Positions 1 through 5,327 of a DNA stretch of 8,454 bases are shown here, in pieces. Every line of letters begins with the position of its first letter. Positions within the stretch are counted from its first letter, which is position 1. A program made the translations under genes and the position numbers. This DNA comes from JBHJOF01 sp050330055. Its GTDB lineage: Bacteria; Pseudomonadota; Alphaproteobacteria; Kiloniellales; JAKSDN01. Below the pieces are notes generated by a model that worked only from the letters and a program-made list of their open reading frames with translations, had not been told where the DNA came from and ran no database searches. The stretch covers positions 1 to 8,454 of the forward strand of contig JBHJOF010000341.1 in assembly GCA_050330055.1 (NCBI GenBank), given 5' to 3'.

Positions 1-217
1 CGGCGGGCGAATGCCCCTCCTCCAGGTCCCAGACCGCGTCCGACTTGGTAACGTGGCGGCTGCGCTCGACCATCTCGTCGGTGACGGCGCGCAGGCGGGC
101 CAGCCAGTCGTCGGGCACGATGCGTTCGACCAGGAGATAGCCCTTGGCGAAATAGGACTCGCGCTGGGCCTGGCTCAGCACCTTGGGCGGGATCGCCAGC
201 ACCTGTTCCGGGGTCAT
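1..217 (-). CDS. Phytanoyl-CoA dioxygenase (PhyH) family protein, N-terminal part
   Basis: Partial gene: 72 N-terminal codons are visible and the rest lies beyond the left edge. The PhyH family are Fe(II)/2-oxoglutarate-dependent oxygenases that hydroxylate diverse small molecules, so the substrate cannot be read from family membership. The visible part has the typical PhyH opening: a short helix (LSQAQRESYFAKGYLLVE, residues 14-31) in which a Gln/Tyr-rich segment is followed by 'GYLLVE', then 'VPDDWLARLRAVTDEMVERS' and 'WDLEEGHSPA' near the window edge. The iron-binding HxD...H residues lie outside the window. The ATG at 217 is preceded by a good Shine-Dalgarno (AGGAAGG, about 6-7 nt upstream). 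It lies 229 bp downstream of dctM on the same strand and has its own promoter-like and operator-like sequence, so it is probably a separate but co-regulated unit. Family assignment rests on sequence pattern only. Confidence 0.72.
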   Translation of the reverse strand, partial: MTPEQVLAIPPKVLSQAQRESYFAKGYLLVERIVPDDWLARLRAVTDEMVERSRHVTKSDAVWDLEEGHSPA

Positions 218-325
218 GGCCACCTTCCTGTGGTGTCGGGCGGCAGCGCCAGCCTGACACGCCAGCGTGCGGCCCCAGCGCCGCTTCGGCAAGGGCGGCA
301 GGGCCGCTGCGCCGGCCCTCCTTCA

Positions 326-365
326 CTGATATATTACCAATACATCAGATGCGCCGACGCGTCAA
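326..365 (-). promoter_or_regulatory. Candidate promoter with palindromic operator upstream of the phyH-like gene
   Basis: On the plus strand an interrupted palindrome occupies 326-348: left arm CTGATATATT, spacer ACC, right arm AATACATCAG. Nine of ten arm positions are complementary. It is strikingly AT-rich against its GC-rich surroundings. Reading the minus strand, TTGACG (360-365) resembles a -35 box (5/6) and sits 17 bp from TATTGG (337-342), a poor -10 box (3/6) inside the palindrome. A repressor bound here would block the promoter. The nearest downstream minus-strand start is the phyH-like gene at 217. Size and symmetry fit a GntR/FadR- or IclR-type site, but the regulator is not in the window. 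A related sequence lies upstream of the DUF6166 gene (3944-3966). Confidence 0.5.
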
Positions 366-385
366 GGGGCAAGGGCGTGCGTGGG

Positions 386-446
386 CCGGGCGAAACCGGA
401 GCGCTCCTTGTGCTGCCAGCCTGCCGAAGGGCTCGGGGCCGCCCGG
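386..446 (-). other. Inverted repeat just after the dctM stop codon
   Basis: CCGGGCG (386-392) and CGCCCGG (440-446) are perfect 7-base complements flanking a 47-nt interval that contains the 10-base palindrome GGAGCGCTCC (398-407). The right arm abuts the dctM stop codon, so this could fold at the mRNA 3' end and mark the end of the TRAP operon. No T-run follows in the minus direction, so a classical Rho-independent terminator is not supported. The segment at 418-437 (AGCCTGCCGAAGGGC core) also looks like the widespread bacterial intergenic repeats with a CCTGTCGAAGGGC core. Apart from this and the promoter region, nothing gene-like is seen in 218-446. Confidence 0.3.
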
Positions 447-1760
447 TTAGCCGAAAAAGACTCGCGGCAGCCACAGCACGGCCGCAGGGAAGATCATGAC
501 GATCGCCAGCAGGAGCGCCTGAATGCCGAGGAAGGGCACGACGCCCCAGTACATGTCCTGGATTCTGATCTCCGGCGGCGCGATGCCGCGGAGATAGAAG
601 ATGGCCGGCGCCATCGGCGGGGTCAGATAGCTGGTCTGGATCACGATCAGAAAGAGGATGCCGAACCAGACCGGATCGAAGCCGGCGAGCGTGACGAGGG
701 GGGTGAATATCGGAATGAAGATCATCAGGATCGAGATCCATTCCAGGAAGAAGCCCAGCACGAAGGCCAGGAACAGGATGAACAGGAGCAACGACCAGGC
801 GCTCAGGTCCAGGGCCGTGACGGCCGAAGTGATGAGGCTCATGCCGCCGAGGCTGAAGAAGACTCCCGTGAATATCGTGCCCGCCATGAGAATGAACATG
901 ATCATGCAGGTGATGCGCAGCGTCTTCATCGTGGCCTCTGCCAGGGAGCGCAAGCTGAGCGTGCCGTAGATCAGGGACAGCACGACCGCGCCGGTGCCGC
1001 CCAGGGCCGCCGCTTCCGTCGGGGAGGCGATCCCGGCCAGGATCGAGCCGAGCACGGCGGCGATCAAAAGGGCCGGCGGCACCATGGCTTTCGCCGTGAT
1101 GGCAAACATCTCTCGGAAGGGCGGACTGGGCTCGCTCTCCGGCGCCGGTGGGCCGGCCTCCGGCCGCAGGGTGCAGAGCACCAGGGTGTAAACTATATAG
1201 AGACCCGCCAGGATGAGGCCCGGCAGCATGGCCCCTGCGAACAGGCGGCCGATGGATACGTCGGCAAGCGGGCCAAGGATGATCAGCACGACGGACGGCG
1301 GCACGATCGTGCCGAGGGAGCCGCCGGCGCAGATCGAGCCGCTGATCAGCTGCTTGCTGTAGGAGTACTTCATCATCGCCGGAATCGCCAGGAGGCCGAC
1401 CACCGTCTCGGTGGCACCGATGACGCCGGTCGAGGCGGCAAAGATGACGCACATGATGATCGTGCCGACGGCCAGCCCGCCTGGCAGCCGGCGCGTCCAC
1501 AGCCGGGTGGCGTCGAACAGCTTCTCGGCGATGCCCGAGCGCTCCAGCACCGAGCCCATGAAGACGAAGAGCGGCACCGCGACCAGAACGAAGTTCGTCG
1601 CGATCGACTCAACGCGTCCGACGACCTGCCATATGTAGATGTCCTGGTAGGAGATGAAGCCGAAGACGAGCGCGGTGCCGGCAAGCGCGAAGGCGATGTG
1701 AAAGCCCAGGAAGATCAGCAGAAGCAGGAAGGCGAACATATAGAGGGCGAGGTACTCCAT
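447..1760 (-). CDS. dctM: TRAP transporter large permease (DctM family)
   Basis: The large membrane subunit of a tripartite ATP-independent periplasmic (TRAP) transporter. It forms the elevator-type transport domain in the inner membrane and uses the sodium gradient to import a solute delivered by the periplasmic binding protein. The 437 aa length is typical and the protein is almost wholly hydrophobic, with about a dozen membrane segments. Family landmarks are the first re-entrant region 'AASTGVIGATETVVGLLAIP' (108-127), 'GGSLGTIVPPS' (146-156) and its second-repeat counterpart 'TPPMAPAIFY' (380-389). A hydrophilic Pro/Glu-rich loop at about 199-214 separates the halves. The chosen ATG at 1760 overlaps the dctQ stop as TGATG. 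A GTG one codon earlier (1763) is also possible. GGAAGAG lies 6-9 nt upstream. The overlap indicates translational coupling with dctQ. The stop is TAA at 447-449. Confidence 0.95.
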   Translation of the reverse strand: MEYLALYMFAFLLLLIFLGFHIAFALAGTALVFGFISYQDIYIWQVVGRVESIATNFVLVAVPLFVFMGSVLERSGIAEKLFDATRLWTRRLPGGLAVGTIIMCVIFAASTGVIGATETVVGLLAIPAMMKYSYSKQLISGSICAGGSLGTIVPPSVVLIILGPLADVSIGRLFAGAMLPGLILAGLYIVYTLVLCTLRPEAGPPAPESEPSPPFREMFAITAKAMVPPALLIAAVLGSILAGIASPTEAAALGGTGAVVLSLIYGTLSLRSLAEATMKTLRITCMIMFILMAGTIFTGVFFSLGGMSLITSAVTALDLSAWSLLLFILFLAFVLGFFLEWISILMIFIPIFTPLVTLAGFDPVWFGILFLIVIQTSYLTPPMAPAIFYLRGIAPPEIRIQDMYWGVVPFLGIQALLLAIVMIFPAAVLWLPRVFFG

Positions 1761-2281
1761 CACCCGATCTCTTCCAGGCTGCGGCTATGGCCGACCAGGA
1801 CGGACAGGCATTTCAGGCTTTCGGCTACGAGCTGGATGGCCAGCACCACGAAGCTCGTGACCATGACCAGACGGAAGGGCCAGACCACGGGGTTCCAAGC
1901 GGACTGACCGGAGGTCTCGCCCCAAATCCAGGCATCGTAGAAGAAGTCCCAGAGGGCCCAGGACAGCCACAGACAGAAGGGCAGCATGATGACCGCGTAG
2001 TTGACCAGGTCGATGGCGGCTCGGACCTTGGCCGGCAGATGCGCGTAGACGATGTCGATGCGGATGTGGCCCTTGATCTTCAGCGTGTAGGCGCCGCCCA
2101 GCAGAAAGTAGGCCCCCAGGCCCATGTAGCCGACCTCGTAGGCCCAGATCGTGGGCTGGCCGAGCGCATAGCGCGAAAAGACCTCGATGGTTGAAGCCGT
2201 CAGCAAGGGGGCAATGAGCAGGGCGGCGATCACCCCGGTGCCGAGGGACAACCGTTCGAGGAGCCGAGCCAGGGTCAGCAT
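1760..2281 (-). CDS. dctQ: TRAP transporter small permease (DctQ family)
   Basis: The small four-helix membrane subunit of the TRAP transporter, which partners DctM as scaffold in the inner membrane. The 173 aa protein has four hydrophobic segments (about 12-34, 48-66, 90-112 and 134-157). The DctQ signature lies between helices 2 and 3: 'WAYEVGYMGLGAYFLLGGAY' followed by 'KGHIRIDIV', which corresponds to the family pattern W.E...........H..VD. The ATG at 2281 is fixed by an in-frame TGA four codons upstream, yet no good Shine-Dalgarno precedes it: the preceding bases are CACGCCCCC. A seven-codon frame (2275-2298) ends four bases into dctQ and could couple its translation. The 3' end overlaps dctM. 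A 142-bp gap with strong hairpins separates it from dctP. Confidence 0.93.
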   Translation of the reverse strand: MLTLARLLERLSLGTGVIAALLIAPLLTASTIEVFSRYALGQPTIWAYEVGYMGLGAYFLLGGAYTLKIKGHIRIDIVYAHLPAKVRAAIDLVNYAVIMLPFCLWLSWALWDFFYDAWIWGETSGQSAWNPVVWPFRLVMVTSFVVLAIQLVAESLKCLSVLVGHSRSLEEIG

Positions 2282-2298
2282 GGGGGCGTGTCAGCCAT
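2275..2298 (-). other. Seven-codon mini-ORF overlapping the dctQ start
   Basis: The frame reads M-A-D-T-P-P-C and stops at a TGA (2275-2277) directly after the dctQ ATG, in the arrangement ATGCTGA. AAGGA (2301-2305) lies only 2 nt before its ATG, closer than the usual optimum. Because dctQ itself lacks a Shine-Dalgarno, ribosomes finishing this frame could re-initiate on dctQ. This is inference from arrangement alone and could be coincidental. Confidence 0.2.
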
Positions 2299-2328
2299 CG
2301 TCCTTGGTGACGGAAGCCTAGACTCGCA

Positions 2329-2403
2329 CACGCCCGGGCAGATCGCACCTGTTCGTGCGACGCCCGGGCGTGGCGGGGCGGCCTCGGCCGAAGCCGGGCC
2401 GCC
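2329..2403 (-). promoter_or_regulatory. Two tandem stem-loops between dctP and dctQ
   Basis: In transcript order, the first hairpin (2377-2403) starts 20 nt after the dctP stop. It has a 7-bp GC stem, one bulged base, a further 4 bp, and a UUCG tetraloop closed by C-G. The second (2329-2372) has perfect 11-base outer arms (CACGCCCGGGC at 2329-2339 and GCCCGGGCGTG at 2362-2372 on the plus strand) and a 6-bp inner stem (TCGCAC 2343-2348, GTGCGA 2355-2360) around a 6-nt loop. No T-run follows in the minus direction, so full termination is unlikely. Hairpins after a binding-protein gene commonly protect the upstream mRNA from 3' exonucleases or attenuate the downstream genes, giving more binding protein than permease. 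That role is inferred here. Confidence 0.6.
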
Positions 2404-2423
2404 TCGCATTGACGCCTTGGGTT

Positions 2424-3509
2424 TCAGTCGGCGTCCAGGCCCAGCAGGCGGACCTCCGGCGCCAGGCGCCGATAGCGCTCGGCTTGGCTCCACAGCTGCT
2501 CGAACTCGCGCTGATGCTCCCAGACGCGGCCGAACCATGCATTCTCCTTGGACTGCTCCGCCGCCCATTCGTGGCCCAGCTGGCGTCCGGCAATCTGCAC
2601 CTCGATGTCGAGATCGATGATCGTTTGGCCCTGCTGCTCGTAGAACTTGATGGCACGGGCATCCTCGTGGCCGATGCGCATCCAGGTCTCGAGGGTGTTC
2701 AGCTTGGCGGCCATCTCGACGAGCTTCTGGTCGCGCTCGGAGAGACGGTCCCAGGCCTCCTTGTTGATCTGCAACTCGAAGGGCGCGGTCGGCTGGTGGA
2801 CGCCCGGCAGGATGACGTAGTCGGTCACCTCGTAGAATTTCGGGAAGGTGTCCTCCCAGGGCGATCCCCACTCGGTGGCATCGATCACGCCCCGCTCGAG
2901 CATGGGATAGACCTCGGCGCCGGGGCTGGTAACCGGCGCTGCGCCAAGCTTCTCCAGCATGGCGATCCAGGCGCCGGCCGTACGGATCTTCACGCCCCGC
3001 AGATCCTCGAGGGTACGAACGGGCACGCGCGAGTTAAGGAAGGTCTCGGCAGTGCGCATGTAGGCAGGAAAGGCGATGACGCCGAACTCCTGCTCGCGCC
3101 ACTCGCGCCAAAGATCGACGCCGCCGCCGACATAGAGCCAGTGGAGCATGCGCTCGTCGTCCATGGTGCCCGAGAATCCGCCGAAGACCACGGAGGTGGT
3201 ATCGCGGCCCCAGTCGTAGCCGGGCCAGGTATGGCCAATCTCGGCGAGGCCGCGCCGCACGCTGTCGGTTACGCGCAGCGGCTCGCCGATCGCCCCGCCC
3301 GGAAAGACCTCGATCTTGATGCGGCCTTCCGTCAGGAACTCGATCTTCTCGGCGATGTCCTTGGCGCCGATATCCATGAGCGGGCCGCCGCCCCAGGCCG
3401 TGGCCATCTTCCAGTTGAACTCGGCGGCGTGGCTCGGCTGGGCGAGCGCCAGTCCGCCGGCCAGCAAGCCGGCAGCCGCCATCGTCGTCATTGTCGTGAT
3501 CAGCCTCAT
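2424..3509 (-). CDS. dctP: TRAP transporter periplasmic substrate-binding protein (DctP family)
   Basis: The high-affinity periplasmic receptor that captures the solute and hands it to DctQM. The 361 aa protein has a signal peptide (charged start, hydrophobic core about 9-22, cleavage near 'PSHAA' at 25-29). It then follows the DctP pattern: 'TEGRIKIEVFPGGAIGEP' (60-77), 'LEDLRGVKIRTAG' (167-179) with the conserved carboxylate-binding Arg at 176, and 'LERGVIDATEWGSPWED' (204-220). The 'DATEW' form is typical of the subgroup that includes 2-oxo-acid and lactate binders, so a monocarboxylate-type ligand is a reasonable guess, not a demonstration. The ATG at 3509 is chosen over upstream in-frame starts because the signal peptide begins there and GGGAGGA lies 5 nt before it. 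It follows the DUF6166 gene by 111 bp and is followed by stem-loops before dctQ. Confidence 0.94.
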   Translation of the reverse strand: MRLITTMTTMAAAGLLAGGLALAQPSHAAEFNWKMATAWGGGPLMDIGAKDIAEKIEFLTEGRIKIEVFPGGAIGEPLRVTDSVRRGLAEIGHTWPGYDWGRDTTSVVFGGFSGTMDDERMLHWLYVGGGVDLWREWREQEFGVIAFPAYMRTAETFLNSRVPVRTLEDLRGVKIRTAGAWIAMLEKLGAAPVTSPGAEVYPMLERGVIDATEWGSPWEDTFPKFYEVTDYVILPGVHQPTAPFELQINKEAWDRLSERDQKLVEMAAKLNTLETWMRIGHEDARAIKFYEQQGQTIIDLDIEVQIAGRQLGHEWAAEQSKENAWFGRVWEHQREFEQLWSQAERYRRLAPEVRLLGLDAD

Positions 3510-3620
3510 GCGTTCCTCCCATCGCGTTTGTTTGTTTTCGCCCCGCCACCTTGCGCAGCCTGCAAAGGGACTACGAAGGTCAGGCGGCCCGACCATGGCG
3601 AAGTGGCCGGGTCCCCTCGC

Positions 3621-3920
3621 TCAGCTCTTGCCGAACTTCGCCAAAGCCTCGTCGATCTCCTTGCCGGTCAGTTCCCAGTCGTTCTCAAGGTTGGCCACCA
3701 CGTCGCGCATGAAGGGCTCGGTCAGCCCCAGCGCCTTCTGGCCGTCGCCCAGGTGGTCGGCCAGAAGCGCAAGCGCGAGCTGCGCCGGTCCGGCGCCCTC
3801 GTAGGTCCACTCGAAGCCGGCATCGCAAAAGGTCTTGATGGCGAAGCCCTCGTCGAGCGGCTTGCCGTCGACCAGCACTTTGATGCCATCCATCGTCCGC
3901 GCGCCGCTGTAGCGCTTCAC
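3621..3920 (-). CDS. DUF6166 family small protein heading the TRAP operon
   Basis: A 99 aa soluble protein without signal peptide or membrane segment. It matches the pattern I associate with DUF6166: a 'KRYSG' opening, 'VLVDGKPLD' (15-23), the core 'FEWTYEGAGPAQLALALLAD' (36-55), and a late 'FMRDVVANLENDWELTG' (70-86). The family has no established function, and none is assigned. The start is GTG at 3920. An internal ATG at codon 10 would remove the conserved opening, so GTG is preferred despite a weak ribosome site (a G-run about 10 nt upstream). It lies 111 bp upstream of dctP on the same strand with no terminator seen between them, and its upstream region carries the promoter/operator candidate. 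It is therefore probably the first gene of the operon. Confidence 0.75.
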   Translation of the reverse strand: MKRYSGARTMDGIKVLVDGKPLDEGFAIKTFCDAGFEWTYEGAGPAQLALALLADHLGDGQKALGLTEPFMRDVVANLENDWELTGKEIDEALAKFGKS

Positions 3921-3943
3921 GGGCGGATTTCCCCCACCGCAAG

Positions 3944-3988
3944 CTGATATATCTGTGGTATGCTAACTGCGCCAGCCGCGAAAGTAAA
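3944..3988 (-). promoter_or_regulatory. Candidate promoter and operator-like site upstream of the DUF6166-TRAP operon
   Basis: Reading the minus strand, TTTACT (plus 3983-3988, 4/6 to the -35 consensus) and TAGCAT (plus 3960-3965, 4/6 to -10) are separated by exactly 17 bp. The -10 overlaps an AT-rich stretch at 3944-3966 whose left arm CTGATATAT is identical over nine bases to the operator-like palindrome at 326-348. The right half (GGTATGCTAA) is only loosely symmetric. The AT-rich island stands out from the GC-rich background. A regulator bound here would cover the -10 and transcription start region. The placement mirrors that in front of the phyH-like gene. Confidence 0.42.
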
Positions 3989-4064
3989 GCCTGTGACGCC
4001 TTTCGGGCAGGTCTCAGGCGAGAGAACGGGTGCTGATGGTGGGCGAGCCCGCAAACTGCGCGAA

Positions 4065-4096
4065 TTGACACGACATGCGATGCCGTCTCGTAGTAC
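4065..4096 (+). promoter_or_regulatory. Candidate promoter of the copper operon
   Basis: TTGACA (4065-4070) is a perfect -35 box on the plus strand about 105 bp upstream of cruR. No strong -10 follows: CGTAGT (4089-4094, 18-bp spacing) and TAGTAC (4091-4096, 20-bp spacing) each match 3/6. The stretched spacing could suit a MerR-type activator, but I see no convincing inverted repeat between the boxes. The rest of 3989-4175 shows no supported gene or riboswitch. Confidence 0.3.
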
Positions 4097-4175
4097 AGAG
4101 CCTGCACCAGCGATCATTAACTGGGACCGGCCCGTACTAATCGTTTCGGCGTGAAATCATCGGACGCAAGATCGG

Positions 4176-4619
4176 ATGGCGCGGCGCGGTAACCGCACAC
4201 TGACCAGAATACCAATACCCCGGCCCGACGGCCTGTGGCGCCGATTGGCGGCTGGGCTCGGCGTGCTGGCCGTGCTGGCCCAGATCCTGATCCCGCTGGT
4301 TCACCATCCGGTGCACGCGGCTACCTCTGCACTGCCGTGGGACGTCTCGGCCTTCTGCTTGGCGGACGGTCAGCTACCACCAACCCACCGGCCTCGCTCC
4401 GATGACCGGGAGCCGGACCGGCCACAGGACTCCACGTGGCTGCCCTGCCCGATCTGCACGGCCCTCCAGCAGGCCGGCAGCTGCATCGCGCCCGAGGCCG
4501 TCACGATCGTCTACTCGCTGCAACAGGTCGCAAGAATTTGCTATTCGCAGCCCACCTGGTTCGTTGCCGGGCTGGCAATTCTACGGTCGCAGCCGCGCGC
4601 CCCTCCGGCCCCAGCCTGA
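4176..4619 (+). CDS. cruR: DUF2946 protein, CruR-like copper-responsive upstream regulator
   Basis: A 147 aa protein with one N-terminal hydrophobic segment (about 24-43) and a cysteine-containing outer part: Cys61, CPIC at 91-94, Cys103, Cys122, plus His43/44/47. It ends with 'PRAPPAPA' (140-147). DUF2946 members named CruR act in cis. In Bordetella pertussis the nascent chain senses copper through a CXXC motif. Copper relieves translation arrest at a C-terminal RAPP motif, and Rho then terminates transcription before the next gene. Both motifs are present here (CPIC; RAPP at 141-144, encoded at 4596-4607), and the gene heads a copper operon as expected. The ATG at 4176 is bounded by an in-frame TGA at 4152-4154, and its ribosome site is weak. 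The mechanism is inferred by homology. Domain assignment is firmer than the regulatory role. Confidence 0.8.
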   Translation: MARRGNRTLTRIPIPRPDGLWRRLAAGLGVLAVLAQILIPLVHHPVHAATSALPWDVSAFCLADGQLPPTHRPRSDDREPDRPQDSTWLPCPICTALQQAGSCIAPEAVTIVYSLQQVARICYSQPTWFVAGLAILRSQPRAPPAPA

Positions 4620-4707
4620 TTCAGCATAACTGGTGACCGCCGTGCCGGAGGTCCGTTCGGCCAGCGGTTTGACCTCACCACCCACCAGATGAATCAGGAG
4701 CGCAGCC
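4620..4707 (+). promoter_or_regulatory. Predicted Rho-dependent attenuator region between cruR and ycnI
   Basis: The 88-nt gap can fold into a long imperfect stem: TGGTG (4631-4635) with CACCA (4676-4680), continued by ACCGC (4636-4640) with GCGGT (4664-4668). After the stem's inner arm the RNA turns C-rich and G-poor (about 4669-4690, with repeated CC and CA steps), the composition Rho prefers for loading. The ycnI Shine-Dalgarno AGGAG (4696-4700) follows. In a CruR-type system this is where termination would occur. No T-run is present, in line with Rho-dependent rather than intrinsic termination. This assignment is inference. Confidence 0.4.
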
Positions 4708-5244
4708 ATGCGTCGTTCCACCCTCCTTGCCTACCTGTCCTGCGGCCTCTTCACCTTCGCCGTGGCCGGGAGCGCCGTCGCCCACGTCACCGCAAACTCC
4801 AACGAAGCCCCTGCCAACAGCTATTTCCGCACCGCCTTGCGCGTGCCGCACGGCTGCGAGGGCTCGGCCACCGTCGCCGTGCGCGTCAAGCTCCCCGATG
4901 GCCTGGTTTCAGTCAGGCCGCAGATGAAGCCTGGCTGGGAGATCACCATCACTATGCGCAAGCTGGACAAACCCATGGACGCCGGGCACGGCCGCATGAT
5001 CACCGAGACGGTCGACGAGATCGTCTGGCGCGGCGGGCCCTTGCCCGATGCCCATTTCGATGAGTTCGGCCTGACCATGAAGCTGCCGGCCAAGGCTGGA
5101 GAGACACTGTACTTCCCGGTCGTGCAGGAGTGCGAACAGGGCGTACACCGCTGGATCGAGATTCCGGGCGCCGGCCAGGAATGGGGCGATCTCGAAGAGC
5201 CAGCCCCTTTCGTGACCCTCAAGGAAGGAAAGGGTGAACACTAG
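4708..5244 (+). CDS. ycnI: YcnI-like periplasmic copper-binding protein (DUF1775)
   Basis: A 178 aa exported protein. The signal peptide (1-25) ends in 'GSAVA' before His26, so the mature chain starts with 'HVTAN'. In Bacillus subtilis YcnI the mature N-terminal His, a nearby Glu and a Trp hold Cu(II) (a monohistidine brace). The counterparts here are His26, Glu33 and Trp149 ('VHRWIEIP', 147-153). Cys50 in 'VPHGCEGSAT' and Cys142 in 'VVQECEQGVHRW' are the likely disulfide pair of the Gram-negative type. Unlike B. subtilis YcnI there is no C-terminal membrane helix, so the protein should be soluble in the periplasm. The ATG at 4708 has AGGAG 7 nt upstream. It sits between cruR (88 bp) and copCD (83 bp) and probably passes or buffers copper for CopCD. 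Confidence 0.93.
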   Translation: MRRSTLLAYLSCGLFTFAVAGSAVAHVTANSNEAPANSYFRTALRVPHGCEGSATVAVRVKLPDGLVSVRPQMKPGWEITITMRKLDKPMDAGHGRMITETVDEIVWRGGPLPDAHFDEFGLTMKLPAKAGETLYFPVVQECEQGVHRWIEIPGAGQEWGDLEEPAPFVTLKEGKGEH

Positions 5245-5283
5245 GCCTGCCCTAGAGCGCCCGGGGACATGACGGAAGCGGCT

Positions 5284-5301
5284 GCGGCCCGGCGTGGCCG
5301 C
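5284..5301 (+). other. Stem-loop in the ycnI-copCD gap
   Basis: GCGGCC (5284-5289) and GGCCGC (5296-5301) form a perfect 6-bp GC stem around a 6-nt loop. It lies 27 nt before the copCD start and upstream of its CGGAG ribosome site, so it does not obviously hide it. No T-run follows. It may set the ycnI/copCD expression ratio. Confidence 0.3.
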
Positions 5302-5327
5302 TGGCGCTTTCGTTACCGGAGACCGAT

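Noticed and set aside
381..1907. A 508-codon open frame on the plus strand, rich in Asp, Arg, Gln and His
   Set aside because: It is antisense to dctM and the dctQ end. Its composition is what the complement of membrane-protein codons gives.
2355..3947. A 530-codon open frame on the plus strand
   Set aside because: It runs antisense through dctP and the DUF6166 gene, whose protein families are clear, and its translation has no recognisable domain. It is a GC-driven shadow.
3989..4035. A partial resemblance to a glycine riboswitch (CTCAGGC followed by GAGAAC)
   Set aside because: The closing P1 stem and the rest of the conserved core are missing, and the copper operon gives no reason to expect it.
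4065..4096. A CueR/MerR-type copper promoter
   Set aside because: The spacing could fit, but there is no convincing inverted repeat between the -35 and -10 candidates.
3960..4154. A 64-codon plus-strand frame upstream of cruR
   Set aside because: Its start lies inside the divergent promoter region, it has no ribosome site, and the translation shows no recognisable feature.
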